Assembly: GCF_947499695.1 (NCBI RefSeq)
Contig: NZ_CANMPQ010000002.1
Coordinates: 372,001 to 436,000, forward strand
Direction: 5' to 3'
Origin: an uncultured Allomuricauda sp.
GTDB taxonomy: Bacteria > Bacteroidota > Bacteroidia > Flavobacteriales > Flavobacteriaceae
Length of the DNA: 64,000 bases
Both the position numbers and the translations under genes were made by a program. This document shows positions 26,491 to 34,953 of the stretch, piece after piece. Numbering within the stretch: position 1 is the stretch's first letter; each line of letters begins with the position of its first letter. The notes under the pieces were generated by a model. That model did not search any database, was not told the DNA's origin, and worked only from the letters and a program-made list of their open reading frames with translations.

Positions 26491-26811
26491 ATGGGGTCCA
26501 TCAAAAATTTAGGTCTTGTTATTAAAGTTGATAGAGTCTTTTCCAAAGAAGATTTTGGGAAACCGATCAGTGAACAACTCTCAACCACTTTGCGCAGAAA
26601 TGTCACCAAGAACGATTATGCCAACATAGCCTCGAGAACCAACGTGAGTTTCTCCACGATACGCGATGTGGTTTACAGGACGAATAGCTTAACAAAGTCC
26701 AACGCCATGGCTATTTCGCTTTTGATGCATGCCGCATATGAAAACTCCATTGCATTAAAGCTCCAAGCACAAGGAGATACCATGTTTTTGAATACCTTTT
26801 TAAAGGTCTAA
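26491..26811 (+). CDS. Small HTH-like protein divergent from the S24 repressor
   Basis: The ATG at 26491 gives 106 residues; a TTG 24 bp upstream is the alternative. The central part KNDYANIASRTNVSFSTIRD resembles a helix-turn-helix, followed by SLTKSNAMAISLLMHAAYENS, which fits a short helical DNA-binding or dimerising domain. No family is recognised. Size and divergent placement beside a CI-like repressor recall Cro-like partners. Its stop overlaps the convergent GNAT gene by 12 bp. Confidence 0.6.
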   Translation: MGSIKNLGLVIKVDRVFSKEDFGKPISEQLSTTLRRNVTKNDYANIASRTNVSFSTIRDVVYRTNSLTKSNAMAISLLMHAAYENSIALKLQAQGDTMFLNTFLKV

Positions 26812-27315
26812 GCGCATAAGAAAATCGGTTTGTTTGTCCTTCCCAATATAATAGGGGTGGGTTCCAAACTGTTGAAAACCGTGTCTAAGGTAAAATCGGA
26901 TGGCGGCTTCGTTCTTTTCCCAAACGCCAAGCCATATGTAACTCAATGTTGCCCTTCTTGCTATTTGTATTACTTGATCAAGCAGCCATTTTCCAGCACC
27001 CTTTCCTTGAAATTGCCGCATAACATATATTCGCTCTAGTTCTAGGGATTGGCCATCTTTAATATCGCTTTGGGCCGATGCCTTATTCAGTTTTAAATAC
27101 CCAATGAGTTCTTGGCCAAAAAAAACAAAGTAGAACTCCGTATCCTTGTTTTCCATTTCGGAAAGAAGCTGTTCTTTGTTGAAAGCTTTGTGAATGTATG
27201 AAGCGAAGTCCTCGGGGTCGTTATCCTTTTCAAAAGCATCAATAAAGGTTTCCTTGGAAATCTTTACCAACTTTTCCAGGTCGGTGATAACACATGGTTG
27301 AAGCTTTAATTCCAT
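26800..27315 (-). CDS. GNAT family N-acetyltransferase
   Basis: The 171-residue protein has the GNAT fold: LVKISKETFIDAFEK, FYFVFFGQELIGYLKLNKA, LELERIYVMRQFQGKGAGKWLLDQVIQIA (the acetyl-CoA-binding QxxGxGxx loop near 115) and WLGVWEKNEAAIRFYLRHGFQQFG. Such enzymes move acetyl groups to small molecules or proteins; the acceptor is unknown. It converges with and overlaps the small HTH-like gene by 12 bp. Confidence 0.92.
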   Translation of the reverse strand: MELKLQPCVITDLEKLVKISKETFIDAFEKDNDPEDFASYIHKAFNKEQLLSEMENKDTEFYFVFFGQELIGYLKLNKASAQSDIKDGQSLELERIYVMRQFQGKGAGKWLLDQVIQIARRATLSYIWLGVWEKNEAAIRFYLRHGFQQFGTHPYYIGKDKQTDFLMRLDL

Positions 27316-27351
27316 AATTCTGTTTAACCATTCAAATTAAACAAAAAAAAA

Positions 27352-27374
27352 GAGCCAAACATCATGTTCGGCTC
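27352..27374 (-). terminator. Terminator after the predicted 35-residue gene
   Basis: GAGCC/GGCTC plus an inner AACAT/ATGTT stem is followed on the minus strand by nine or more T. It lies 26 bp after the small ORF stop and points away from any other minus-strand gene in the gap, so it implies a transcript from 27.5 kb. Confidence 0.85.
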
Positions 27375-27399
27375 GCAGTTTAGTTAGGTTTTATAGGTA

Positions 27400-27507
27400 T
27401 TAAAGCATGAATAGCTTTTTAATCAATAGTATAAATCCTGTAAAAAAGTCGTTTCTGTAAACCTGGACGGTATCATCCAAGGAAGACTGGTTAAATTGGG
27501 GTGCCAT
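27400..27507 (-). CDS. Predicted 35-residue small protein
   Basis: ATG at 27507 to TAA at 27400. The product is MAPQFNQSSLDDTVQVY followed by a hydrophobic end (FFTGFILLIKKLFML), so a membrane-associated micropeptide is plausible. It sits in a 371-bp gap with a -7 box 47 bp upstream and a strong terminator 26 bp downstream, forming a compact transcription unit. The ribosome-binding site is weak, as is usual in this phylum. It may instead be a small RNA with a chance ORF. Confidence 0.45.
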   Translation of the reverse strand: MAPQFNQSSLDDTVQVYRNDFFTGFILLIKKLFML

Positions 27508-27553
27508 GTTGTTGATTTTAATGGTGTTAATTTGGGAAAAAATTCTATAATAT

Positions 27554-27561
27554 CAAAACTA
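27554..27561 (-). promoter_or_regulatory. Predicted -7 box of the small gene unit
   Basis: TAGTTTTG on the minus strand fits TAnnTTTG; the -33 position is T-rich but not TTTG. Start expected near 27549, ending at the terminator at 27352-27374 (about 200 nt). I see nothing else in 27562-27686. Confidence 0.4.
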
Positions 27562-27686
27562 AATACAACGGATTACATTAAAAAATGTTTGTTGTGTAAC
27601 TATTGGATTTTGTTGTAAGAAAAAGACCTTAAATGGTGAAGGACAAAGCTCAATAACATACTGTTTTAATATTAAGATTATATGGA

Positions 27687-28037
27687 TTAATCATTACCTC
27701 TTCCCAAATACGCTCTTATGGCTTCGATTTTACCCTCAGAATTGACCGTAATAACATCAACTACATAAAGTTCTTCGATATTATCAACGGTAATTTTCAA
27801 TTCTGCCGCAACGGTATGAGTATTTCCATAGGTTGAAAGGATTTCTATTTGTATTGATTCCGCCGTCTCGAAATTTTTGCGGGTTTCCATCAGCGCTTTT
27901 TCCTTTCCAACTACACTAATTTTCCAATCACGCAAAACAATATTGTCGGCAAACATCTGCTCAATGCTTTCTATATCCTTCTCTGCATATTTATTTAGGT
28001 AGGAAAAACATATATGCTTGACTGAATCTTTACACAT
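27687..28037 (-). CDS. Nuclear transport factor 2-like protein
   Basis: The 116-residue protein fits the SnoaL-like NTF2 fold: FSYLNKYAEKDIESIEQMFADNIVLRDW at the start (helix and the conserved D/W loop), ALMETRKNF in the middle, and a C-terminal sheet VVDVITVNSEGKIEAIRAYLG. Members are small-molecule isomerases, hydrolases or binding proteins. It stands alone between the small-gene unit and scoB, 65 bp from the latter. Confidence 0.8.
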   Translation of the reverse strand: MCKDSVKHICFSYLNKYAEKDIESIEQMFADNIVLRDWKISVVGKEKALMETRKNFETAESIQIEILSTYGNTHTVAAELKITVDNIEELYVVDVITVNSEGKIEAIRAYLGRGND

Positions 28038-28102
28038 TTATCAGCTCTTATTCAATTATCCTTAAAATCCGTGGCAAGATTCGATATTGGTCAACAATTC
28101 TG

Positions 28103-28756
28103 CTAAACCTGCATCTCTGGAATATCCCCGCTAACTTCAAGTTTACCTTCAGTTGCTTGAATAATTTCTTCCACTGAAACACCTGGAGCTCTTTCCAGAA
28201 GTTTAAATCCATCTTCGGTTACTTCTAAAACGGCCATATTGGTAACTATTTTCTTTACACAACCTACACCTGTCAATGGCAGCGAGCATTGTTTCAACAA
28301 TTTCGATTGTCCGGCCTTATTGGTGTGCATCATGGCCACGATAATATTTTCTGCCGAAGCAACCAGGTCCATTGCTCCTCCCATGCCCTTGACCATTTTA
28401 CCAGGAATCTTCCAATTGGCTATATCCCCGTTGTCCGCCACTTCCATAGCACCTAATATGGTAAGGTCAACATGTTGCCCTCGAATCATTCCAAAACTGG
28501 TGGCAGAATCAAAAAAAGATGCCCCAGGCAGGGTCGTTATGGTTTGTTTTCCTGCGTTGATGATATCGGCATCTTCTTCTCCTTCAAATGGAAAAGGGCC
28601 CATGCCTAATACACCATTTTCACTTTGAAATTCAACGCTTATATCGTTTCGAACAAAGTTGGCGACCAAAGTCGGGATTCCAATCCCCAGGTTTACGTAA
28701 TACCCATCTTTGACTTCTTTTGCAATTCGCTTTGCGATTCCGTTTTTATCCAGCAT
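28103..28756 (-). CDS. scoB: 3-oxoacid CoA-transferase subunit B
   Basis: The 217-residue subunit carries the active-site glutamate of class I CoA-transferases in FQSENGVLGMGPFP near residue 46, and the conserved NAGKQTITTLPGASFF and MIRGQHVDLTILGAMEV. With ScoA it moves CoA between succinyl-CoA and 3-oxoacids such as acetoacetate in the cytoplasm. It follows scoA after 3 bp. Confidence 0.94.
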   Translation of the reverse strand: MLDKNGIAKRIAKEVKDGYYVNLGIGIPTLVANFVRNDISVEFQSENGVLGMGPFPFEGEEDADIINAGKQTITTLPGASFFDSATSFGMIRGQHVDLTILGAMEVADNGDIANWKIPGKMVKGMGGAMDLVASAENIIVAMMHTNKAGQSKLLKQCSLPLTGVGCVKKIVTNMAVLEVTEDGFKLLERAPGVSVEEIIQATEGKLEVSGDIPEMQV

Positions 28757-28759
28757 AAA

Positions 28760-29461
28760 TTATCCTTTTTGTCTTACGGTTCGTTGTTCTATTCTTTTTT
28801 CATATTTCTCACCCTGGAAAATACGTTGGACAAATATTCCGGGTATATGAATCGCATTTGGATCTAAGGTTCCAGCGGGTACCAATTCCTCCACTTCAGC
28901 CACGGTAATTTTAGCTGCTCCGCACATACAGGGATTAAAATTTCTTGCGGTTCCCTTAAAAATCAAATTCCCAGCTTCGTCTCCCTTCCAAGCTTTTACA
29001 AATGAGAAGTCGGCTTTATATGCGGGTTCAAGCACATACATCTTTCCATCAAATTCCCGTGTTTCCTTTCCTTCAGCCACCTCAGTTCCATAACCAGCCG
29101 GCGTATAGAAGGCGGGAAAGCCTGCTTGTGCAGCTCTACACTTTTCTGCTAGAGTTCCTTGGGGGGTAAGTTCAACTTCCAACTCCCCGCTTAGCATTTG
29201 ACGTTCAAATTCGTCATTCTCGCCTACGTAGGATGAAATCATTTTCTTTATCTGGTGCTTTTGAAGCAATAGACCCAACCCAAAATCATCTACCCCCGCA
29301 TTATTTGAAATACAGGTGATATCAGTAATCCCCATTTTTACCAACTGCGCAATTGCATTTTCCGGAATTCCGCAAAGCCCAAATCCACCTAGCATAAAGG
29401 TCATTCCATCCACAACTCCTTCCAACGCTTTTTCTACACCGGAAACTGTTTTTTTAATCAT
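28760..29461 (-). CDS. scoA: 3-oxoacid CoA-transferase subunit A
   Basis: The 233-residue partner of ScoB has the glycine-rich [16 protein letters not shown] motif near residue 22 and the later [24 protein letters not shown] and [23 protein letters not shown]. It is upstream of scoB with 3 bp between them, and a terminator separates it from the pbp operon upstream. The exact acyl acceptor is inferred. Confidence 0.94.
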   Translation of the reverse strand: MIKKTVSGVEKALEGVVDGMTFMLGGFGLCGIPENAIAQLVKMGITDITCISNNAGVDDFGLGLLLQKHQIKKMISSYVGENDEFERQMLSGELEVELTPQGTLAEKCRAAQAGFPAFYTPAGYGTEVAEGKETREFDGKMYVLEPAYKADFSFVKAWKGDEAGNLIFKGTARNFNPCMCGAAKITVAEVEELVPAGTLDPNAIHIPGIFVQRIFQGEKYEKRIEQRTVRQKG

Positions 29462-29508
29462 TTATTGATGTGTTTTCTGATTGTTTGAAATTACGATTTA
29501 ATTAAAAA

Positions 29509-29540
29509 AGCCCCAAGTGCAAAATGCAACTTTGGGGCTT
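29509..29540 (-). terminator. Terminator after the class A PBP gene
   Basis: AAGCCCCAAG pairs with CTTTGGGGCTT (one bulge), followed on the minus strand by six T. It lies 22 bp after the PBP stop and just before scoA. Confidence 0.9.
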
Positions 29541-29562
29541 ATTCTTTTAGACACTAGTCTGG

Positions 29563-31896
29563 TTAAAATCCTATATCCTCTTCTAAGTCATCTTCCGTGT
29601 CCTGTTCTTCTTTAAGTTCTTTTAAAACTTTAGTACAATCGATATTTATGGACATTTCTTTAGGTTCTTCAAATGCATCTTGAGATACCCCTAATTCCTC
29701 ATTTTCATAATTCTTCTTCATGTACAAGGCCCAAATAGGTAACGCCATTGACGCTCCTTGACCGTACAAAATACTTTTAAAGTGAGCCGCTCTTTCTTCG
29801 CCCCCAACCCAAACCCCAGTAACTAGGTTAGGCACCATGCCCATAAACCAACCATCACTTTGATTTTGTGTTGTCCCGGTCTTACCTGCTATTGGATTAT
29901 TCAATTCATAAGGGTATCCAGTAATGATATCCTTGTAAACTGTCTGGTTCTTGGCAAAAGAGTGCCTTAATCTTGTTCCAGAGCCACCTTGTGTAACACC
30001 TTCCATTAAGTTCACCATGGCATAGGCTACATCTTTACTAAGTACATCTTTTGTCTCTGGCACATATTCGTACAGCACAGTGCCATTTTTATCTTCGATA
30101 CGGGTTACCGTGACCGGTTTTACATAGACCCCTTGGTTAACATAGGTTCCAAAAGCTCCAACCATTTCATAGACATTAACTTCTGGAACACCCAATGCTA
30201 TCGCAGGTACTTCAAGCATTTCTCTCGAAATTCCCATGTCTTTTGCAATGTTTACAACGGAGCCTGGGCCCACCTTATCTATCAATTGCGCCGTTACCGT
30301 ATTTACGGAATTCGCCAAAGCCTGCTTTAGGGTCAAGTTTTTTCCCGAGTATTTTCCATCCGAATTTTTGGGGCACCATGCCTCCATATTTCCGTGCTTT
30401 AATGGCTCTATACAGTACTGGTTGTCAGGTAAAGAATCGCATGGAGAATAACGCAACTGATCAATCGCAGCTGCATAAACAAAGGGTTTAAAAGTTGACC
30501 CTGCTTGTCTTGTCCCTTGATGCACATTATCATATTGAAAATGTTTGTAGTCTACACCACCTACCCATGCTTTTACATGACCTGTTTGCGGCTCCATAGA
30601 CATCATTGCAGTTCTTAAAAAGGTTTTGTAGTAACGTATAGAATCCATAGGTGTCATGATAGTGTCCTTATCAAAAGAATCACTATTCCAATCAAATACG
30701 GTCATTCCTTTTTTCTGATGGAAGAACTCTTCGGCCTCTTTATCTGATTTACCCAATCTTTTAAGACTTTTCCATGTTCCAGATTGTTTCATGGCACGAC
30801 GCATAATAGTATCAATCCCTCCTTTGGTTAAATCCAAAAATGGGGCCGTTGGATTCCGCTCTGGAGTATTTTGGTGGAAAAACTCAGCCTGTAAATTCTT
30901 CATGTGTTTCCGAACGGCTTCTTCCGCATTTTTCTGCATTCTAGAATCAACAGTGGTATAAACCTTTAGCCCGTCCAGGTAAATATTATATCGCTCCCCA
31001 TCTGGTTTTGGATTGTTTTTGGCCCAGCCATTCAACCAACGCTGCATATACATTCTGAAATAGGTGGCAAGACCTTCGTTATGTAATTCTGGACTATAAT
31101 TTAGGTTCAGTTCCAGTTTTTGGAGCGAATCTTTTTCCTTTTCAGGGAGATATCCATATTTGGCCATTTGAGACAAAACCACATTTCTTCTATTTCTTGT
31201 CCCAACCGGGTTCCTGTGTGGTCTTGGGTTGTAAAAAGAAGAGTTTTTAAACATGCCAACCAACATGGCTGCTTCTTCTGTTCGCAGCTCCATAGGCTCC
31301 TTCCCAAAATAAACTCTAGCAGCAGAACGAATTCCATCGGCGTTATTCCCAAAATCATAGATATTAAAATACATAGCTATGATTTCTTCCTTGGTATAAT
31401 TGCGCTCTAATCGGGTTGCGATTACCCATTCTTTAACTTTTTGAAGATACCTTCTCCAATCCTGGGCCTTTCTCCCAACAAACAACTGCCTCGCCAACTG
31501 CTGTGAAATTGTACTGGCTCCGCCTTTGGTTCCGAGAAAAGCAAATGCTCTTAAAGTTCCCCTTGCATCTATTCCTGCATGATCATAATATCTAGCATCC
31601 TCGGTAGCAATCAATGCATTCACCAAATTTTCAGGAAGATCTTTGTAATCCAACCAAGTTCGGTTGTCATCCAAAAAATATTTACCAAGAGTTTCCCCAT
31701 CTGAAGAAATAAGCTCAGTGGCCAAGTTTGTTTGGGGGTTTTCTAGATGCTCAAATGTCGGCATTTCTCCAAATGCTCCCCAGGCAGCCAATAGAAAAAT
31801 CAACATGGCCAACAAAACCCCTGATCCAAAGAGAATCCAAAACCACTTTATAAATACAAAGAAACTCTTCTGTTCTGTCTTTTTCGTTTTTGCCAT
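29563..31896 (-). CDS. Class A penicillin-binding protein (PBP1A-like)
   Basis: The 777-residue bifunctional peptidoglycan synthase has a membrane anchor at about 12-35, a GT51 transglycosylase domain (EDARYYDHAGID, GGASTISQQLARQLF) and a transpeptidase domain with AGSTFKPF (SxxK serine), SVN in ALANSVNTV, and AGKTGTTQ (KTG). It polymerises and cross-links glycan strands in the periplasm. The C-terminal tail is acidic. It follows gldH after 2 bp in a ricT-gldH-pbp run. Confidence 0.96.
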   Translation of the reverse strand: MAKTKKTEQKSFFVFIKWFWILFGSGVLLAMLIFLLAAWGAFGEMPTFEHLENPQTNLATELISSDGETLGKYFLDDNRTWLDYKDLPENLVNALIATEDARYYDHAGIDARGTLRAFAFLGTKGGASTISQQLARQLFVGRKAQDWRRYLQKVKEWVIATRLERNYTKEEIIAMYFNIYDFGNNADGIRSAARVYFGKEPMELRTEEAAMLVGMFKNSSFYNPRPHRNPVGTRNRRNVVLSQMAKYGYLPEKEKDSLQKLELNLNYSPELHNEGLATYFRMYMQRWLNGWAKNNPKPDGERYNIYLDGLKVYTTVDSRMQKNAEEAVRKHMKNLQAEFFHQNTPERNPTAPFLDLTKGGIDTIMRRAMKQSGTWKSLKRLGKSDKEAEEFFHQKKGMTVFDWNSDSFDKDTIMTPMDSIRYYKTFLRTAMMSMEPQTGHVKAWVGGVDYKHFQYDNVHQGTRQAGSTFKPFVYAAAIDQLRYSPCDSLPDNQYCIEPLKHGNMEAWCPKNSDGKYSGKNLTLKQALANSVNTVTAQLIDKVGPGSVVNIAKDMGISREMLEVPAIALGVPEVNVYEMVGAFGTYVNQGVYVKPVTVTRIEDKNGTVLYEYVPETKDVLSKDVAYAMVNLMEGVTQGGSGTRLRHSFAKNQTVYKDIITGYPYELNNPIAGKTGTTQNQSDGWFMGMVPNLVTGVWVGGEERAAHFKSILYGQGASMALPIWALYMKKNYENEELGVSQDAFEEPKEMSINIDCTKVLKELKEEQDTEDDLEEDIGF

Positions 31897-31898
31897 TG

Positions 31899-32387
31899 TT
31901 AACGGATACTTTTTTCTATTTCCAAACCAACATCTGTAATGCCATCTAGAATACGGAGGCCACCCACATCTCCATTCTTTCGCATGGCATGGATAATATT
32001 CAGTTTATATACGCCTGAATCGGGAAAAACGATGTTTTCTTGAAACCAAAGTTTGTTTTCCTTAATGCTCCCTAAGCCTTTGCCCAACCACTCGCCGGTA
32101 GGTTCCGCCATTTTGTATTCCAGGGTATCTTTAAATGTTTCACCATCTGGGTATTCAAGTTCGGTAATCAAAAAGAGATTGCTGAACTTAAATGTATTGT
32201 CGTTTCTGACATTGATGAATACGTTGTGTGGCTGCACTGAATCTAAAGATGAAAATTCAAAATTTACTGGTTTGGCAATGTCCCATTTTCCATTCTCCAT
32301 GGCCTTAAATTCGGAAAAGACCAAGTTATCATTGCATGAAACCATACTCCACATAACAACCAAAACAAGGAGGAGTTTATTGTGCAT
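31899..32387 (-). CDS. gldH: Gliding motility lipoprotein GldH
   Basis: The ATG at 32387 yields 162 residues with a lipoprotein signal (LLLVLVVMWSMVSCNDN). The mature protein shows GldH features: FSSLDSVQPHNVFINVRN, NLFLITELEYPDGETFKDTLEYKMA, EWLGKGLGSIKENKLWF and YKLNIIHAMRKNG. GldH is required for gliding motility and type IX secretion in Flavobacterium. Placement between ricT and a class A PBP is the usual one in this family. Confidence 0.9.
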   Translation of the reverse strand: MHNKLLLVLVVMWSMVSCNDNLVFSEFKAMENGKWDIAKPVNFEFSSLDSVQPHNVFINVRNDNTFKFSNLFLITELEYPDGETFKDTLEYKMAEPTGEWLGKGLGSIKENKLWFQENIVFPDSGVYKLNIIHAMRKNGDVGGLRILDGITDVGLEIEKSIR

Positions 32388-33534
32388 TAGAAGGCTTTTT
32401 GGGTCTGTTTTTTCTTCTTTTCTTGTTTCCTTTCTTTTTCTTGGGACGATCAAATCGGGTAAGACTATCTTGACCTACTACATTTTCAAAAGCCATTTTC
32501 TCCTCGCTCACATTGGTCTGGGCATATTCTTCTAGACTGGCAATTTTTTCATTGTTCTTGTTCATCTCTAAAATTTCCAGGACCTGGTCCTTATCCAATG
32601 CGTGCCATGAAGCAGGGTCGTCTTTATAGGAAAACCATAGAGTTTCTTTGAAAATGTCCGCTTTTTGACAAAAAGCTATCCCCTTTTCTGTCTTAAGTTT
32701 ACTGTCTTGTGGTGGAAAATTCTTTAATGCTTCCAAATACATATCCAACTCGTAGTTGAGACAGCATTTTAGTTTTCCGCATTGGCCAGCCAATTTTTGA
32801 GGATTCAATGCCAATTGCTGGTATCTGGCGGATGCCGTGCTCACTGATCTAAAGTCAGTTAGCCATGTAGAGCAACATAATTCACGCCCACAAGATCCAA
32901 TTCCTCCCAAACGCTGTGCTTCTTGGCGGTATCCTATTTGACGCATTTCAATCCGGATATTAAAGGCCTTTGCCATATCTTTAATCAACTGCCTAAAATC
33001 CACTCTTTCTTCGGCCGTATAATAGAAAGTTGCTTTGGAACCATCTCCTTGAAATTCCACATCGCTCAATTTCATTTGGAGCTTAAGCGATATGGCTATC
33101 TCCCGCGACCGCTTTTGAATCTCAGGTTCTTTGTCACGGCATTTTTGCCAGATATCAATATCGCGCTGTGATGCCTTTCTGTAAACTTTTGGTAAGGCCT
33201 CATCGTCATGAGCTACTTTCTTTCGCTTCATTTGCACCTTGACCAACTCCCCGGTAAGGGTTACTATACCTACATCATGACCTGATTTAGCCTGCGTGGC
33301 AACCACATCTCCTATTGCTAATGGGAGATTGTCCACATTTCTAAAAAATTCTTTTCTGCTGTTTTTGAAACGTACCTCAACACAATCAAATGGATTTTGA
33401 CCGGTGGGTAACGACATATTGGAAAGCCAATCAAAGACCGTTAGCTTATTACAACCATCTGTGCCGCAAGTACCATTGTTCTTGCAACCCCGCGGTTGTC
33501 CATCCTTGCCGGTTGAACAACTGCTACATCCCAT
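32377..33534 (-). CDS. ricT: PSP1-domain protein RicT-like
   Basis: The 385-residue protein begins with a cysteine-rich stretch (GCSSCSTGKDGQPRGCK then GTCGTDGC), suggesting an Fe-S cluster. It contains the PSP1 domain, with KATFYYTAEERVDFRQLIKD, RIEMRQIGYRQEAQRLGG and CGRELCCSTWL, and ends in a lysine/arginine-rich tail. In Bacillus, RicT with RicA and RicF guides RNase Y; in Bacteroidetes the role is uncertain. It overlaps the gldH start by 11 bp. Confidence 0.9.
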   Translation of the reverse strand: MGCSSCSTGKDGQPRGCKNNGTCGTDGCNKLTVFDWLSNMSLPTGQNPFDCVEVRFKNSRKEFFRNVDNLPLAIGDVVATQAKSGHDVGIVTLTGELVKVQMKRKKVAHDDEALPKVYRKASQRDIDIWQKCRDKEPEIQKRSREIAISLKLQMKLSDVEFQGDGSKATFYYTAEERVDFRQLIKDMAKAFNIRIEMRQIGYRQEAQRLGGIGSCGRELCCSTWLTDFRSVSTASARYQQLALNPQKLAGQCGKLKCCLNYELDMYLEALKNFPPQDSKLKTEKGIAFCQKADIFKETLWFSYKDDPASWHALDKDQVLEILEMNKNNEKIASLEEYAQTNVSEEKMAFENVVGQDSLTRFDRPKKKKGNKKRRKNRPKKPSNAQ

Positions 33535-33635
33535 ATTTTTTATCTTGATTTAAGAAAATGTGCTGGATTTTCTTAAAAAGGGTTCATAAAATTACTTGTG
33601 GTAAATATAGCACAATTTGAGGCAGCCATGAAATG

Positions 33636-34667
33636 TTACTTTTTGTACTTAAGTACCTCTGAACGACCTTTTTTGAATATTTTATTGCTCGCGTGTTTGC
33701 CTTTGCGCAGCTTCTTTTGCTCTTCGTAGGGTAATGCATGGATTTCCTTACATTCTTGAGAACAGCACTCATTCATCGCTTCGGAACATTCTTCACATTG
33801 TATAAAAAGTAAATGACAAGCTTCGTTAGCACAGTTTACATGGGTGTCGCACGGTTTTCCGCATTGATGGCAATTGGCAATGACATCTTCTGATATGCGT
33901 TCTCCCCGGCGATGGTCAAAAACAAAATTCTTCCCTAAAAATTTGTTCTCCAAATTTTGGGCTTTTACCTGTCTGGTATATTCAATGATTCCACCTTCTA
34001 ATTGATACACATGTTTAAAACCTTTGTGCCTGTAATAAGCGCTTGCCTTTTCGCATCGGATTCCACCGGTGCAGTACATTACGAGCTTCTTATCTTCTTT
34101 ATGTGAGGACAGGTCTTCTTCAATGATATCCAAGGAGTCCCTGAACGTATCCACATCTGGGGTAAGAGCATTTTTAAAATGACCGATCTCACTTTCGTAG
34201 TGGTTTCTCATATCCACAAGAACCGTATCTGGATCTTCAATAAGTTCGTTGAATTTTTCAGCACCGACATGGATGCCTTTGTTGGTGACATCAAATGTAT
34301 CATCGTCCAAACCATCTGCTACTATTTTTCGGCGGACCTTGACCTTCAGTTTCAAAAATGATTTGTTGTCCTGTTCAATTGCGATATTGAGTCGTACATT
34401 TTCCAAAAATGAAATGGAATCTAGATGTTCTTTAAACACCTGAAAGTTATCAGCCGGAACTGATAATTGGGCATTTATACCTTCGCGGGCCACATAAATT
34501 CGGCCAAGAACATCCATCTCATTCCAATTGATAAAAAGATGGTTTCTAAAAATTTCGGGGTTTCCAATGTGTGCATATTGATAGAAAGAGATGGTCAACC
34601 GGTCCTTGCCGGCCTCCTCTATAAGTTTTGCTCTTTCTTTTGCACTTAATGTATTGTACAGTTGCAT
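33636..34667 (-). CDS. trhO: tRNA uridine-34 hydroxylase TrhO (rhodanese family)
   Basis: With the ATG at 34667 the product is 343 residues. The layout is an N-terminal acylphosphatase-like domain (FLFINWNEMDVLGRIYVAREGINAQLS), a rhodanese domain with the active cysteine in MYCTGGIRCEKAS, and a C-terminal zinc-binding cysteine-rich region (CHQCGKPCDTH, CEECSEAMNECC). TrhO makes 5-hydroxyuridine at the wobble position of tRNA. It is divergent from recA. Confidence 0.92.
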   Translation of the reverse strand: MQLYNTLSAKERAKLIEEAGKDRLTISFYQYAHIGNPEIFRNHLFINWNEMDVLGRIYVAREGINAQLSVPADNFQVFKEHLDSISFLENVRLNIAIEQDNKSFLKLKVKVRRKIVADGLDDDTFDVTNKGIHVGAEKFNELIEDPDTVLVDMRNHYESEIGHFKNALTPDVDTFRDSLDIIEEDLSSHKEDKKLVMYCTGGIRCEKASAYYRHKGFKHVYQLEGGIIEYTRQVKAQNLENKFLGKNFVFDHRRGERISEDVIANCHQCGKPCDTHVNCANEACHLLFIQCEECSEAMNECCSQECKEIHALPYEEQKKLRKGKHASNKIFKKGRSEVLKYKK

Positions 34668-34713
34668 GCTATACCAATATTTTAAGTTTAAAAAGTCTGA
34701 AATGTAATGAGGA

Positions 34714-34721
34714 CAAATGTA
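34714..34721 (-). promoter_or_regulatory. Predicted -7 box of trhO
   Basis: TACATTTG on the minus strand matches TAnnTTTG; a start near 34709 gives a 42-nt leader. The -33 element is not clear. Confidence 0.4.
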
Positions 34722-34742
34722 CAATTCTTTGATACAAATAAG

Positions 34743-34770
34743 AAAGGGCCTCTTTTAAAAGAGGCCCTTT
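34743..34770. terminator. 28-bp perfect palindrome in the trhO-recA gap
   Basis: AAAGGGCCTCTTTTAAAAGAGGCCCTTT forms a strong hairpin in either strand. It lies between divergent genes, so no annotated gene ends here; the minus side has a weak T-rich tail (TCTTATTT). A second hairpin, GAATCGA/TCGATTC, is at 34823-34840. Together they may mark a small RNA read leftwards. Confidence 0.5.
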
Positions 34771-34902
34771 CAACCACCATGTTTCTTTTCATAGCGCAAA
34801 TTTCCCTTGCTGTGTGGTGTTGAATCGAAAACTCGATTCGATATATTGTTTTTTGAATCAGTTGCCCATTAGATACATCAATTTAAAAAGGTTGCGTTGC
34901 TA

Positions 34903-34933
34903 TTGTCGCATGAAGAAAGAAATGGTAATTTAG
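34903..34933 (+). promoter_or_regulatory. Predicted promoter of recA
   Basis: TTG at 34903-34905, 20-bp spacer, then TAATTTAG at 34926-34933 (one mismatch to TAnnTTTG). The leader would be about 16 nt. No E. coli-type LexA box is seen. Confidence 0.4.
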
Positions 34934-34953
34934 CCTTCCTAATTACGAGAACC

